A stretch of 64,000 nt of DNA, from contig NZ_CP110395.1 of assembly GCF_029910215.1 (NCBI RefSeq), forward strand, positions 2,418,001 to 2,482,000. The letters are read 5' to 3'. Below the pieces are notes generated by a model. That model was not told where the DNA came from. It saw nothing but the letters and a program-made list of their open reading frames with translations, and did not search any database. Position 1 is the first letter of the stretch. Every line of letters begins with the position of its first letter. Shown here piece after piece: positions 8,403 to 17,049 of the stretch. The translations under genes were made by a program, and so were the position numbers. This stretch comes from Paraburkholderia sp. D15 (GTDB lineage: Bacteria > Pseudomonadota > Gammaproteobacteria > Burkholderiales > Burkholderiaceae).

Positions 8403-9638
8403 ATGTCTCACGTCGCTGATACAGCGCAGTCGTCAACGCCCGCTTCCGCTTCTTCCGCTTCCTCTCCCGTTTCGCTCCCCTGGGTCACCCGCCTCGTGTC
8501 GATGGACACGGTCAGCCGCAATCCCAATCTCGGCCTGATCGAAACCGTGCGCGACGAACTGCGCGCGGCCGGCGTGCAAGCCACGCTCACGCATGACCCA
8601 AGCGGCAAATGGGCGAACCTGTTCGCGACGATCCCCGCGCACGACGGCGAGACCAACGGCGGCGTGGTGCTGTCCGGTCATACGGACGTGGTGCCGGTGG
8701 ACGGCCAGCAGTGGGACAGCGATCCGTTCAAGCCCGAGATTCGCGACGACAAGCTGTACGGCCGCGGCACCTGCGACATGAAGGGGTTCATCGGCGCGGC
8801 GCTCGCGCTCGTGCCCGACATGCAGCGCGTGAAGCTCGCGAAGCCGATTCACTTCGCGCTCTCGTTCGACGAAGAAGTGGGCTGCGCCGGCGCGCCGCTG
8901 ATGATCGCCGACCTGATGAAGCGCGGCGTGAAGCCGGACGGCTGCATCGTCGGCGAACCGACCAGCATGCGCCCGATCGTCGCGCACAAGGGCATCAACG
9001 CGTATCAGTGCTGCGTGCGCGGCCAGGCCGCGCATTCGTCGCTCACGCCGAAGGGCTTGAACGCGATCGAATACGCGGCGCGTCTGATCTGCTATATCCG
9101 CGACATGGCCGATCAGTTCCGCGAGCAAGGCCCGTTCGACGAACTGTACGACGTGCCCTTCACCACCGCGCAGACCAGCACGATCACCGGCGGCAACGCG
9201 ATCAATACCGTGCCGGCCGAATGCAGATTCCAGTTCGAATTCCGCAATCTGCCCACCCTGGACCCGGAGCCGATCTTCGCGCGCATCGATCAATACGCGC
9301 GTGAAACGCTGTTGCCGAAAATGTTGCGCGAACATCCATCGGCGGCGATCGAGATCACGAAGATCGCCGCGGCGCCCGGGCTCGATTCGTCTGAACAAGC
9401 GGCCATCACGCAACTCGTGCGCGCGCTGACCGCCGATCAGGACAAGCGCAAGGTGGCCTACGGCACCGAAGCGGGGCTGTTCTCGCTGGCCGGCATTCCG
9501 AGCATCGTGTGCGGGCCCGGCGATATCCAGCAGGCTCACAAGGCCAATGAATTCGTCGCGCTGGAGCAGTTGGTGGCGTGCGAACGCTTCCTGCAAAAAT
9601 TCATTCACAGCATGACGGTCGACGCGCACGCGCACTGA
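8403..9638 (+). CDS. argE: Acetylornithine deacetylase
   Basis: A zinc-dependent M20 amidohydrolase that removes acetate from N-acetylornithine in arginine synthesis. The metal-binding signatures are VVLSGHTDVVPVDG and LYGRGTCDMKGF, with the catalytic Glu pair in SFDEEVGCAG. The dimerisation domain holds the conserved GGNAINTVPAECRFQFEFR. The start at 8403 (MSHVADTAQSS) has GGAG upstream and gives 411 residues; an open frame extends 13 codons further without a good start. It stands alone, not in an arg operon. Some M20 relatives (DapE) share these motifs, but length and the N-terminal pattern favour ArgE. Confidence 0.9.
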   Translation: MSHVADTAQSSTPASASSASSPVSLPWVTRLVSMDTVSRNPNLGLIETVRDELRAAGVQATLTHDPSGKWANLFATIPAHDGETNGGVVLSGHTDVVPVDGQQWDSDPFKPEIRDDKLYGRGTCDMKGFIGAALALVPDMQRVKLAKPIHFALSFDEEVGCAGAPLMIADLMKRGVKPDGCIVGEPTSMRPIVAHKGINAYQCCVRGQAAHSSLTPKGLNAIEYAARLICYIRDMADQFREQGPFDELYDVPFTTAQTSTITGGNAINTVPAECRFQFEFRNLPTLDPEPIFARIDQYARETLLPKMLREHPSAAIEITKIAAAPGLDSSEQAAITQLVRALTADQDKRKVAYGTEAGLFSLAGIPSIVCGPGDIQQAHKANEFVALEQLVACERFLQKFIHSMTVDAHAH

Positions 9639-9719
9639 TGAATCCTGGCGCACGCAAGCGAAACTGAGCGGCACGAAAAAAGTCCTATACATATCGACAC
9701 ACCACGAGCCGCCCACGCC

Positions 9720-10766
9720 ATGTCAACCGCCACGCCGCAACATACGGACCACACGATCGACGGCGAGCCGATCCCCACGCTCGACGACATCGCCACCCAG
9801 CACTTCGCGTTGACGCCGTGGGTCACGCGAACGCCGGTATTCGACCGGATGGATTTCGCGTCGCTGGAAGGCACGGTGGTCAACTTCAAGTTCGAGTTGT
9901 TGCAGGTGAGCGGCAGTTTCAAGGCGCGCGGCGCGTTCACCAATCTGCTCGCGCTGGACGAAACCCAGCGCAGCGCAGGCGTGACCTGCGTGTCGGGCGG
10001 CAATCATGCGGTGGCGGTCGCGTACGCGGCCATGCGGCTTGGCGTCAGCGCGAAGGTGGTGCTGTTTCGCGCGGCCAACCCGGCGCGCGTCGCGCTGTGC
10101 CGGCAGTATCGCGCGGACATCGTGTTCGCCGAGAACATCGCCGAGGCGTTCGAACTCGTGCGCCGCATCGAAGCGGAGGAAGGCCGCTATTTCGTGCACC
10201 CGTTCAACGGTTATCGCACGGTGCTCGGTTCGGCCACGCTCGGCTACGAATGGGCGACGCAGACGCCCGACCTCGAAGCGGTCGTGCTGCCGATCGGCGG
10301 CGGCGGTCTCGCGGCCGGCGTGTCCACCGCGATGCGGCTCGCGAATCCGCGCATCCACGTGTATGGCGTGGAACCCGAGGGCGCGGACGTGATGGGCCGC
10401 AGCTTCGCGGCCAATCACACCATCAAGATGGGCTCCATGCACGGCATCGCCGATTCGCTGATGTCCCCGCATACCGAGGAGTACAGCTACGAGTTGTGCC
10501 GCCGTCATATCGACGAGCTCGTCACCGTATCCGACGACGACCTGCGCGCCGCCATGCTGACCTTGTTCGGACAACTGAAGCTCGCGGTCGAACCGGCCTG
10601 CGCGGCCGCGACGGCCGCCTTGCTCGGACCGCTGCGCGAACGTCTGCAAGGCAAGCGCGTGGGCGTGCTGCTGTGCGGCACCAATACCGACCCGGTCAGT
10701 TTTGCCGCGCATATCGAACGCGCGCGCCAGCATGCGTCAGAGTTTCCCGCGCAATCAGCGCAATAA
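9720..10766 (+). CDS. PLP-dependent threonine/serine dehydratase-like enzyme
   Basis: A fold-type II pyridoxal-phosphate enzyme of 348 residues. The PLP lysine is in QVSGSFKARGA, the phosphate-binding Gly loop is PIGGGGLAAGV, and CVSGGNHAVAVAYAA is the usual dehydratase signature. It lacks the C-terminal ACT regulatory domain of biosynthetic IlvA, so it resembles catabolic threonine dehydratases or serine/hydroxyaspartate dehydratases. A 'threonine/serine dehydratase' call is the safest. It follows argE by 81 bases in the same direction, with no clear functional link. Confidence 0.8.
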   Translation: MSTATPQHTDHTIDGEPIPTLDDIATQHFALTPWVTRTPVFDRMDFASLEGTVVNFKFELLQVSGSFKARGAFTNLLALDETQRSAGVTCVSGGNHAVAVAYAAMRLGVSAKVVLFRAANPARVALCRQYRADIVFAENIAEAFELVRRIEAEEGRYFVHPFNGYRTVLGSATLGYEWATQTPDLEAVVLPIGGGGLAAGVSTAMRLANPRIHVYGVEPEGADVMGRSFAANHTIKMGSMHGIADSLMSPHTEEYSYELCRRHIDELVTVSDDDLRAAMLTLFGQLKLAVEPACAAATAALLGPLRERLQGKRVGVLLCGTNTDPVSFAAHIERARQHASEFPAQSAQ

Positions 10767-10855
10767 ACATTGCGCTTCGGCTTTCCTTGTCAAGGGACTA
10801 GCCTATCCTTCTCAGGTTGGTATCATTCGTTAATCGATATCCGGGAGGAACACCT

Positions 10856-11302
10856 ATGAGCATGGTCAAGGAATTCAAGGAATTTGCCCTCAAGGGCAAC
10901 GTGATGGATCTTGCGGTCGGTGTGATTATCGGCGGCGCCTTCTCCACCATCGTCAATTCGATTGTTAAAGACCTGATCATGCCGGTTGTCGGGCTTGCCA
11001 CCGGCGGCCTCGATTTCTCCAACAAATTCATCCGCCTCGGCGAGATTCCGCCCACCTTCAAGGGTAGCCCGGAGTCGTACAAGGATTTGCAGACGGCCGG
11101 CGTGGCGGTGTTTGGCTACGGCTCGTTCATCACCGTGCTGATCAACTTCATCATCCTGGCGTTCATCATTTTCCTGATGGTCAAATTCATCAACAATCTG
11201 CGCAAGCCGGCCGAAGCCGCGCCGGCCGCACCGCCGCCCACGCCGGAAGACGTGCTGCTGCTGCGTGAGATCCGCGATTCGCTGAAGAATTCGCCGCGAT
11301 AA
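10856..11302 (+). CDS. mscL: Large-conductance mechanosensitive channel MscL
   Basis: A pentameric inner-membrane channel that opens under high turgor to release solutes after osmotic downshock. The first transmembrane helix is preceded by the classic [19 protein letters not shown] and includes [14 protein letters not shown]. The second helix lies at about residues 80-105 ([20 protein letters not shown]). A cytoplasmic helix ends the protein. At 148 residues it is of normal size. GGGAGGAA 6 bases before the ATG sets the start; the longer frame has no such site. A strong bidirectional terminator follows. Confidence 0.97.
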   Translation: MSMVKEFKEFALKGNVMDLAVGVIIGGAFSTIVNSIVKDLIMPVVGLATGGLDFSNKFIRLGEIPPTFKGSPESYKDLQTAGVAVFGYGSFITVLINFIILAFIIFLMVKFINNLRKPAEAAPAAPPPTPEDVLLLREIRDSLKNSPR

Positions 11303-11345
11303 GACTCGTTAGACCGCCTGGATTCTGGCGGCTGGGTTCTTGAAC

Positions 11346-11385
11346 AAAAAAGCCTGTTGCGATGTAAATCGCAACAGGCTTTTTT
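11346..11385. terminator. Bidirectional intrinsic terminator
   Basis: AAAAAGCCTGTTGCGAT pairs with ATCGCAACAGGCTTTTT around a GTAA loop. The stem is flanked by A and T runs, so it can end both mscL on the plus strand and the hybrid kinase gene on the minus strand. Confidence 0.92.
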
Positions 11386-11422
11386 AATGGCAATGACGGT
11401 AGCGAACGGATAAGCGGATGCC

Positions 11423-13396
11423 TTAAGCGTCCTTCTTCTCTTTCCGGCTGACCGCGCTGTCGATCATCGCCTCGAGCTGGCCGAAATTGACAGGCTTCGT
11501 CAGATGCGAAGTGAAGCCGGCGCTCACGCAGCGGCGCACGTCCTCGTCGGTGCCGAAGCCGGTCAACGCGACCGCCGGCGCATCCGAATGCTCGCGGAAC
11601 GCCTTGATGAAGTCGAGCCCGGTGCCGTCCGGCAGACCCACGTCGCTGACGATCAGGTCGAAAGTCTGCAACTGCGTGGCGGCGAGCGCATCGTCGACGC
11701 GCCCCACCACGGTCACGTCGTGACCGAGACTGCGGATCAGTTGCGCCATGACCTCGGCGGTATCCACGTGGTCCTCGATCAGCAGAATGGTCAGCAATCC
11801 GCCCGAGCGCGCTTCGCTCGGCACCACCACCGGTTCCACCGCAGCGGGGGCGGCCGCGGTGGGCAGCGTGATCGTGAAGGTCGCGCCGCAGTGCGCGCCG
11901 GGGCTTTGCGCAATGACCGTGCCGCCGTGCACGTCGGTCAAGGCCTTGGTGATCGCGAGGCCGAGACCGAGGCCGCCGAACTGCCGCGTCATGTTCTGGT
12001 CGCCCTGCTCGAACGCGTTGAAGAGCTTGCCGATCTGCTCCGGCTCGATCCCGATGCCGGTATCCTCGACCGAGATCTGCACATGCATGCGTTCGTCGCG
12101 CGTGCGCAGATAGATGTGGCCGCCGTCCGGCGTGAACTTGGCGGCGTTGCGGATCAGGTTCCACAGCATCTGCTGCAGCCGCGCGCGGTCGGCCAGCACA
12201 TAGTGATGCCGCGCCAGCTTGTGCACGTGCACGTCCTGCTGCTTCACCTGGATTTCGCTGCGGAACAGTTCGAGCACGCTGTCCATCACTTCGTGCACAT
12301 CGACGGTCTCCAGCGACAAACGCAGCTTGCCGTTCGCGACCCGCGTGAGGTCGAGCAGATCGTCGATCAACCGCGCTTCCAGTTCCACGTTGCGGCGAAT
12401 CATCCGCACGCTCGCGCGCGCCTGCTCGGGCAGATCGGGAATCATCTCCAGCACGCTCGCGCCGGCCAGCACCGGCGTGAGCGGCGTGCGCAATTCGTGC
12501 GACAGCATCGCGAGAAAGCGGTCCTTCGCGCGGTTCGCGTCCTCGGCGATCTGCCGCGCGGCCTGTTCGGACGCGAGCAGCCGCTCGCGCTCCTCGATCG
12601 CCTCGCGCTGCGAATGAATGTCCGTGCAACTGCCGAACCACTTGCTGACGTTGCCGTCGGCGTCGCGCATCGCCACCACGCGCGCGTCGAACCAGCGGTA
12701 TTCGCCGTCGTGACGGCGAATCCGCAGTTCGTGCCGGTAATCGCCGGCGCGGCTCGCGACCGCCTTGAGCCACGTCCGGCGGATTTCCTCGCGATCGTCC
12801 GGATGCACCGCGTCGAGCCACGCGAGGCCGTACGAACTGCTTTCGGCGAGGCCCGTGTAGTCGTACCACTGCTTCGACAGAAAATCGCAATCGCCCTCGG
12901 CATTGCAGGTCAGCACGAGATGCGGCAAGGCTTCCGACAACGTACGGTAGTGCTGCTCGCGATCGCGCAACAACAACGCTTCGTCCGACGCGCGTTGCAG
13001 GCGCACCTGCGACAACACGCGCTCGACGGCTTCCGGCAGGTAATCGAGGTAGTCGCCCGATTTCGGCACCACGTCCGATACGCCCGCGCGCAACGCTTCG
13101 ATCACGCGCGATTCGTCGGTGAAGCCCGTCACCAGGATCGCGGGAATCCGCACGCCTTCCGAACGCAGACGGCGAAAGAAGTCGAGTCCGGTCTCCGGTC
13201 CGCTCAACTGATAGTCGAGCACCAGCAGATCGGGCGTGGCGTCCGCGAGCCGCGTGCGCGCCGACTCGACGCCGGCGCAGATCGCGACCCGGCAGCCGGC
13301 GCGTTCGAGCGACTTGCGCGCGAGCCGCAGGATGCCTTCGTCGTCGTCGACGACCAGCACGTATGCGGCTTGCTGCGTGGACACTTCTTCGGTCAT
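11423..13396 (-). CDS. Hybrid histidine kinase, REC-PAS-HisKA-HATPase-REC
   Basis: A 657-residue protein without transmembrane segments. An N-terminal receiver (VLVVDDDEGILRLARKSL; phospho-Asp in LLVLDYQLSG) is followed by a PAS domain near residues 150-270, then the phosphoacceptor helix FLAMLSHELRTPLTPVLAG near residue 290. The ATPase domain carries MLWNLIRNAAKFTP, DTGIGIEPE and GGLGLGLAI. A second receiver closes the protein (ILLIEDHVDTAEVMAQL; LIVSDVGLPDGTG). Receivers at both ends suggest an intermediate phosphorelay node that takes phosphate from the upstream kinase. It is the third gene of a minus-strand cluster, 90 bases after the single-domain regulator. The input signal is unknown. 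Confidence 0.88.
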   Translation of the reverse strand: MTEEVSTQQAAYVLVVDDDEGILRLARKSLERAGCRVAICAGVESARTRLADATPDLLVLDYQLSGPETGLDFFRRLRSEGVRIPAILVTGFTDESRVIEALRAGVSDVVPKSGDYLDYLPEAVERVLSQVRLQRASDEALLLRDREQHYRTLSEALPHLVLTCNAEGDCDFLSKQWYDYTGLAESSSYGLAWLDAVHPDDREEIRRTWLKAVASRAGDYRHELRIRRHDGEYRWFDARVVAMRDADGNVSKWFGSCTDIHSQREAIEERERLLASEQAARQIAEDANRAKDRFLAMLSHELRTPLTPVLAGASVLEMIPDLPEQARASVRMIRRNVELEARLIDDLLDLTRVANGKLRLSLETVDVHEVMDSVLELFRSEIQVKQQDVHVHKLARHHYVLADRARLQQMLWNLIRNAAKFTPDGGHIYLRTRDERMHVQISVEDTGIGIEPEQIGKLFNAFEQGDQNMTRQFGGLGLGLAITKALTDVHGGTVIAQSPGAHCGATFTITLPTAAAPAAVEPVVVPSEARSGGLLTILLIEDHVDTAEVMAQLIRSLGHDVTVVGRVDDALAATQLQTFDLIVSDVGLPDGTGLDFIKAFREHSDAPAVALTGFGTDEDVRRCVSAGFTSHLTKPVNFGQLEAMIDSAVSRKEKKDA

Positions 13397-13485
13397 GCGG
13401 AATCTTCTTTGACGGGTTCGGGTGGATTATCCTGTCACGCGCGGCTTTCGGGCAGCTTCACGAACGCGGCACATGCTCAGGGCTG

Positions 13486-13992
13486 TCATGGCGCCGCGAG
13501 CCGATGGCCCGGCGGCAGCTTGACCACCTGCAGGAAAAAACCGAGGCGGCGCACCGCTTCGATGAAGGCGTCGTATTCGACCGGCTTGGTGATGTACACG
13601 TTGCAGCCGAGCTCGTAGCAGCGCGAGATTTCGCGCGGGTCGTCGGTGGTGGTCAGCACGATTACCGGCACCGCGGCGGTCTGCGGCGATTCCTTCAGAC
13701 GGCGCAGCACCTCGAAGCCGTCGACGCGCGGCATCTTCAGGTCGAGCAGGACGACGAAATTCGTCAGATTTTCACGCGCGGGGATCGGGTTGGCGGAATC
13801 GGCCGAAGCCGAGGCCGAGGCCGAAGCCGGCTGAGGCGCCGGGCCGAAGAAATAATCGAGCGCCTGCTGCCCGTCGCGAAAGCGCACGAAGCCGTTCGAA
13901 ATACCGGCACGGCGAAGATTACGCTCCACGAGCGTGGCATGGCCGTCGTCGTCTTCGATCAGCACGATGCTGACCGTTTCCCCGTGACTCAT
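13486..13992 (-). CDS. Single-domain response regulator, Rcp1-like
   Basis: A 168-residue stand-alone receiver with no output domain. It has the acidic triad at SIVLIEDDDGHATLVERNL, the phospho-Asp in VVLLDLKMPRVDGFEVL, the Thr in VIVLTTTDDPRE and the Lys in CNVYITKPVEYDAF. This form, with the long alpha-4 region and FFLQVVKLPP ending, matches regulators that partner cyanobacterial and bacterial phytochromes (Rcp1 group). A Ser/Ala/Glu run near residue 60 is low-complexity. GGAGAG before ATG at 13992 fixes the start; the open frame extends further without a site. It lies between the two kinases and is likely their phosphate shuttle. Confidence 0.85.
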   Translation of the reverse strand: MSHGETVSIVLIEDDDGHATLVERNLRRAGISNGFVRFRDGQQALDYFFGPAPQPASASASASADSANPIPARENLTNFVVLLDLKMPRVDGFEVLRRLKESPQTAAVPVIVLTTTDDPREISRCYELGCNVYITKPVEYDAFIEAVRRLGFFLQVVKLPPGHRLAAP

Positions 13993-14092
13993 AGGCTCTC
14001 CGTGCGAACAGATGGTTGATGCACGTATTGTAAACGGCGCGCCCGGCCGCTGGCGCAACGCTGCTCGACGGTCAATGCAGGTCAACGCCCCG

Positions 14093-15703
14093 TCAAAGCC
14101 GCGCCGGCTGTTCCGGCAGCACGACGAAGAACGTCGATCCCGCGCCCTCCGCCGATTCGACCCACACGCGCCCGCCATGCCGCTCCACCGTGCGCCGCAC
14201 GACCGCGAGGCCGATACCGTCGCCGCTCGCCACGTCGCCATGCAGACGCTGGAACGCGCGAAACACCTTCGACATATAAGCCGCCGGAATCCCCAGCCCG
14301 TTGTCGCGCACGTAATAGGTACGCGTGCGCAATGCGCGCGGCTCGGTTTCGTCCACGGGATCGGGCTCCAGCGCCCCGACCTCGATGCGCCCGCGCCGCG
14401 CCGGGTCGAGATAATTCAGCGCATTGCCGATCAGGTTGCTGAAGATCTGTTCGATCGCGCCAGGGTCGCCCCACGCGGGCGGCAACTCGCGCACCGTGAC
14501 CACCGCCGCATGTTGCGCGATCACGCCTTGCAGCGCATCGACGACCCGGCTCACCGTGCGGCCGACGCTGACCCGCTGCCATTGGTATTCGAGCCGGCCG
14601 GCGCGTGAAATCCGCAACAACGCGTCGATGATCGAGGCCGCGCGCGTCACCGCGGTGCGTAGATATTGCAGCGACTCGCGCACGTCGCCATCGAGAATAT
14701 GCGTCATGCGTCGATGCTCGGCCGGCGGCAGACCCGCCTTCTCGACGATGCCGTCCAGCTCGTCGCACGAGACCTGCAGTTCCTTCGAAAACCCTTGCAG
14801 ATTCACCAGCGGCGAGCGCAGATCGTGCGACACGCTGTAGATGAACATTTCGTTATCTTGCGTCTCCTGACGCAACTCTTCATTGACGCCCGCCAACTCC
14901 TGCGCGCGCGCTTCGAGGCGCGTCTTCAGCGTGGCCTGCTCGGCTTCGGCGGCACGCAGACGCGCACCGGTCTGATGCAGCACGGCGTCGAGCGCGGCGA
15001 TTTCGTCGTCGCCCGACAGCGGCGGTGCGAGCGTCCGTCCGTTGCCGAGGCGCTCGGCATTGTCGGTCAGCGTTTCCAGCCGGCGCCCGATGCTGCGCGC
15101 GAACACCACGGCGGTGCCAGCCCAGATCAACATGGAGCCGAGCACGGCGGCGATCAGCGCGTACTGCTGACGTTCGCGGCGACGCGCGAGCGCCGCGCCG
15201 CGTTCGGCATCGAGCCGCGACGCTTCTTCGCCGAACGCGGCCAGTTCGTCGCGAAAGATCGCGATCTGTTGCGGCAGCGCTTCGGTTTCGAGCGCGCTGA
15301 AGGTGGTCGGGTTGCGCCCCTCGTGCAATGCGCGGGAGATCTCGACGGTCTGCGCGCGATACGCGTCGATAGCCTGCTGCATCCTGTGCACGCGCGCGAC
15401 CTGCTGCGGCGTGCCGGCGACGAGGCGGTCGAGATTGCCCAGCCGGTCGCCGAGATCGACCCACACCGTATGCCGGTCGATGAACGACGGATCGCCGACG
15501 GCCATACCGGTGCGCACGCGCGCGGCCTGACGCAGCAGCGGGTCGACGATCGCCGACGATTGGTAAAGGATCTGCTTGCTGTTGTTCACCCATTGGGCGG
15601 CTTGCGCTGTCTGCTCCTGGGTATCGAAGACGACGCCAAGAAGCGCCAGCTCGACCACGCTCGGCACGGCAATCAGCAGCAGACCCTTGGTGAATAATTT
15701 CAT
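14093..15703 (-). CDS. Membrane sensor histidine kinase with CHASE3-like sensor
   Basis: A 536-residue kinase. The first transmembrane helix (LLLIAVPSVVELALLGVVF) is followed by an extracytoplasmic all-helical domain of about 150 residues that resembles CHASE3, then a second helix (YALIAAVLGSMLIWAGTAVVF). A HAMP segment and coiled coil lead to the phosphoacceptor MFIYSVSHDLRSPLVNLQGF, a box typical of phytochrome-class kinases. The ATPase domain shows IFSNLIGNALNYL and YVRDNGLGIP. The start at 15703 puts the first helix at the N-terminus. It is the first gene of the minus-strand phosphorelay cluster; the signal sensed is unknown. Confidence 0.86.
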   Translation of the reverse strand: MKLFTKGLLLIAVPSVVELALLGVVFDTQEQTAQAAQWVNNSKQILYQSSAIVDPLLRQAARVRTGMAVGDPSFIDRHTVWVDLGDRLGNLDRLVAGTPQQVARVHRMQQAIDAYRAQTVEISRALHEGRNPTTFSALETEALPQQIAIFRDELAAFGEEASRLDAERGAALARRRERQQYALIAAVLGSMLIWAGTAVVFARSIGRRLETLTDNAERLGNGRTLAPPLSGDDEIAALDAVLHQTGARLRAAEAEQATLKTRLEARAQELAGVNEELRQETQDNEMFIYSVSHDLRSPLVNLQGFSKELQVSCDELDGIVEKAGLPPAEHRRMTHILDGDVRESLQYLRTAVTRAASIIDALLRISRAGRLEYQWQRVSVGRTVSRVVDALQGVIAQHAAVVTVRELPPAWGDPGAIEQIFSNLIGNALNYLDPARRGRIEVGALEPDPVDETEPRALRTRTYYVRDNGLGIPAAYMSKVFRAFQRLHGDVASGDGIGLAVVRRTVERHGGRVWVESAEGAGSTFFVVLPEQPARL

Positions 15704-16165
15704 GTTCGCCCGAAGGGTCGAAGGGACGAAGGCGCATTCGAGCCGCATTCAGGCCGCGGCGGCTCGCGAAGGCGCTTCGCGGATTCGTATCGTGCCGCCC
15801 GGACGGAGGTTCCGGCGCGGCGCCGGCAGGCACCGCGCGGTGCCACCGGACGGGCCATTATCGACGTGATTCGCAGATATTTCAATGCAGCGGGGAGCGC
15901 CTGGCAAGCGATCTGCAAGCGGCTCGGCAAGCAGCGTCAGCCCACATAAAAATGACTTTTTTATTGATGCGACTTGTTTATTCCGCGCGTCGTGCGTCTA
16001 TCATGGAGGCAGATGTGATGGGAAGGGAAAGCGCGCGGCGAGGCGGTTCGGCATGATTCGTGCGGGAAGCGGTAGGGGCGGCGTAGTCGTCGAATCACCG
16101 TGAATCCGGCCTTGTCGTATGCTATAAAAGATCGACGTGCGGCGCGCGAAGCCGGGAGTGGTCGC
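15704..16165. other. Intergenic region between divergent genes
   Basis: About 460 bases. It holds the upstream region of the minus-strand kinase and that of the hypothetical gene on the plus strand. An AT-rich patch (about 15945-15975) stands out against the GC-rich background and is the likely promoter area. Short open frames occur, but none has a convincing ribosome binding site. Confidence 0.5.
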
Positions 16166-16660
16166 ATGAGGACGCTGCGTTTCTTGCAATTCTTTTTCAG
16201 GCGAATTTTTATGTCCTTCCCGAAAAAGCGTAGGCGCGCGAAGGTGGACGGCGACGAGTCGTTCCTCGCGGTACTACGGCATTTCAAGCCGTTCGGTCAG
16301 CTCGACACCAAGATTGCGCGCGCTCGCGCGCAGGACGAGCCGGTTCTCTATGCACATGTCCTGCCCGGCCTCGATGTACTTCTGTGCAGCGTGCGCGGCG
16401 CACAACCGCCCTACCCGGTAGTCGCCGAATTGCGCCGCCGCTGTGTCGAATCCATTACGAATGCATTGGAACAACCGCTCGACGGTCTGGAGAACGGCGG
16501 TTACTGGTATGAAGCGGATGGCTTCGGCTTCCTCGTCTTCGCGAGCCGTGCGCGCGGCAAGATTCTCGCGGAGTTCGGCGCGACGCGCGTGGGCGGTGCC
16601 CGCCGCGGCGTGCGTCGGCAGGATGCGGCGGGCGATGCCACGCCGCGCTCGCTTCGTTAG
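16166..16660 (+). CDS. Hypothetical protein
   Basis: I do not recognise this 164-residue protein. It starts with a basic stretch (FFRRIF, then FPKKRRRAKVDGDE), continues with a mixed alpha/beta-looking part (VLYAHVLPGLDVLLCSVRG; VAELRRRCVESITNAL) and contains GYWYEADGFGFLVFAS before a basic tail. No signal peptide or transmembrane helix is evident. GGGAG 7 bases before the ATG at 16166 supports this start; ATG at 16211 or GTG at 16100 are alternatives. It stands alone, with a structured region and a terminator downstream. The opposite strand has a competing open frame, so coding is likely but not certain. Confidence 0.5.
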   Translation: MRTLRFLQFFFRRIFMSFPKKRRRAKVDGDESFLAVLRHFKPFGQLDTKIARARAQDEPVLYAHVLPGLDVLLCSVRGAQPPYPVVAELRRRCVESITNALEQPLDGLENGGYWYEADGFGFLVFASRARGKILAEFGATRVGGARRGVRRQDAAGDATPRSLR

Positions 16661-16661
16661 C

Positions 16662-16715
16662 GTGTAGCGAGCGTAGCCAGCCGGCGACGCGTGTCGCTTA
16701 ACGGCGTCGCTACAC
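16662..16715. repeat. Nested inverted repeat
   Basis: GTGTAGCGA (16662-16670) and TCGCTACAC (16707-16715) are perfect arms, with an inner GCGAC/GTCGC hairpin (16684-16697) between them. It follows directly on the hypothetical gene. It could be a 3'-end structure; no function can be assigned. Confidence 0.55.
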
Positions 16716-16792
16716 CGATACGCTCCGCCAGGCTTCCGCACTATTTCGCCACAGCCGTCGGCAACGCGTTTAACACCAGGCGCACCCAGTCA

Positions 16793-16826
16793 CGCCGCCC
16801 GCATCAACGGGCGGCGTTTCGTTTTG
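16793..16826 (+). terminator. Intrinsic terminator
   Basis: CGCCGCCCG (16793-16801) pairs with CGGGCGGCG (16808-16816) around CATCAA, then TTTCGTTTTG. It is oriented to end plus-strand transcripts. The stop of the small minus-strand gene lies inside the loop. Confidence 0.7.
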
Positions 16827-17049
16827 TCCTGCCGCTTTGCGCTGCGTATCGATGCGCGGCCGCTCTCGCGCGATGTCCGTCGTGACGACGTAATCGCACC
16901 ACCTCGCGATGCGGCGACATCGTCCGGCCTGGCTCATCCGGCGTGCCGGCGCCACGTAGCGACGGCACGCTGATCAGCCACAGAAACACGAACGACAGTC
17001 CGCCGCCGACACTCCAGCTCAGCCAGCCCGCGGGTAATAAAGTCGACAT
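16804..17049 (-). CDS. Small membrane protein coupled to AsmA-like gene
   Basis: An 81-residue open frame whose start overlaps the stop of the AsmA-like gene as TGATG, with GGGGAG directly before it. This arrangement is typical of translational coupling. The N-terminal half has one hydrophobic segment (LSWSVGGGLSFVFLWLI, residues 10-27); the rest is Arg/His-rich and probably cytoplasmic. No family is recognised. The overlap and ribosome binding site are the main arguments that it is real. The low-complexity, Arg-rich tail resembles shadow translation in GC-rich DNA, so the protein may be shorter or absent. Confidence 0.5.
   Translation of the reverse strand: MSTLLPAGWLSWSVGGGLSFVFLWLISVPSLRGAGTPDEPGRTMSPHREVVRLRRHDGHRARAAAHRYAAQSGRTKRNAAR

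Noticed and set aside
15885..16103. Short plus-strand open frame upstream of 16166
   Set aside because: It has no ribosome binding site, and its Ser/Gly/Arg composition looks non-coding.
16274..16741. Minus-strand open frame opposite the hypothetical gene at 16166
   Set aside because: The plus frame has the better ribosome binding site and a more protein-like composition, and a terminator lies downstream of it. I kept the plus frame with moderate confidence only.
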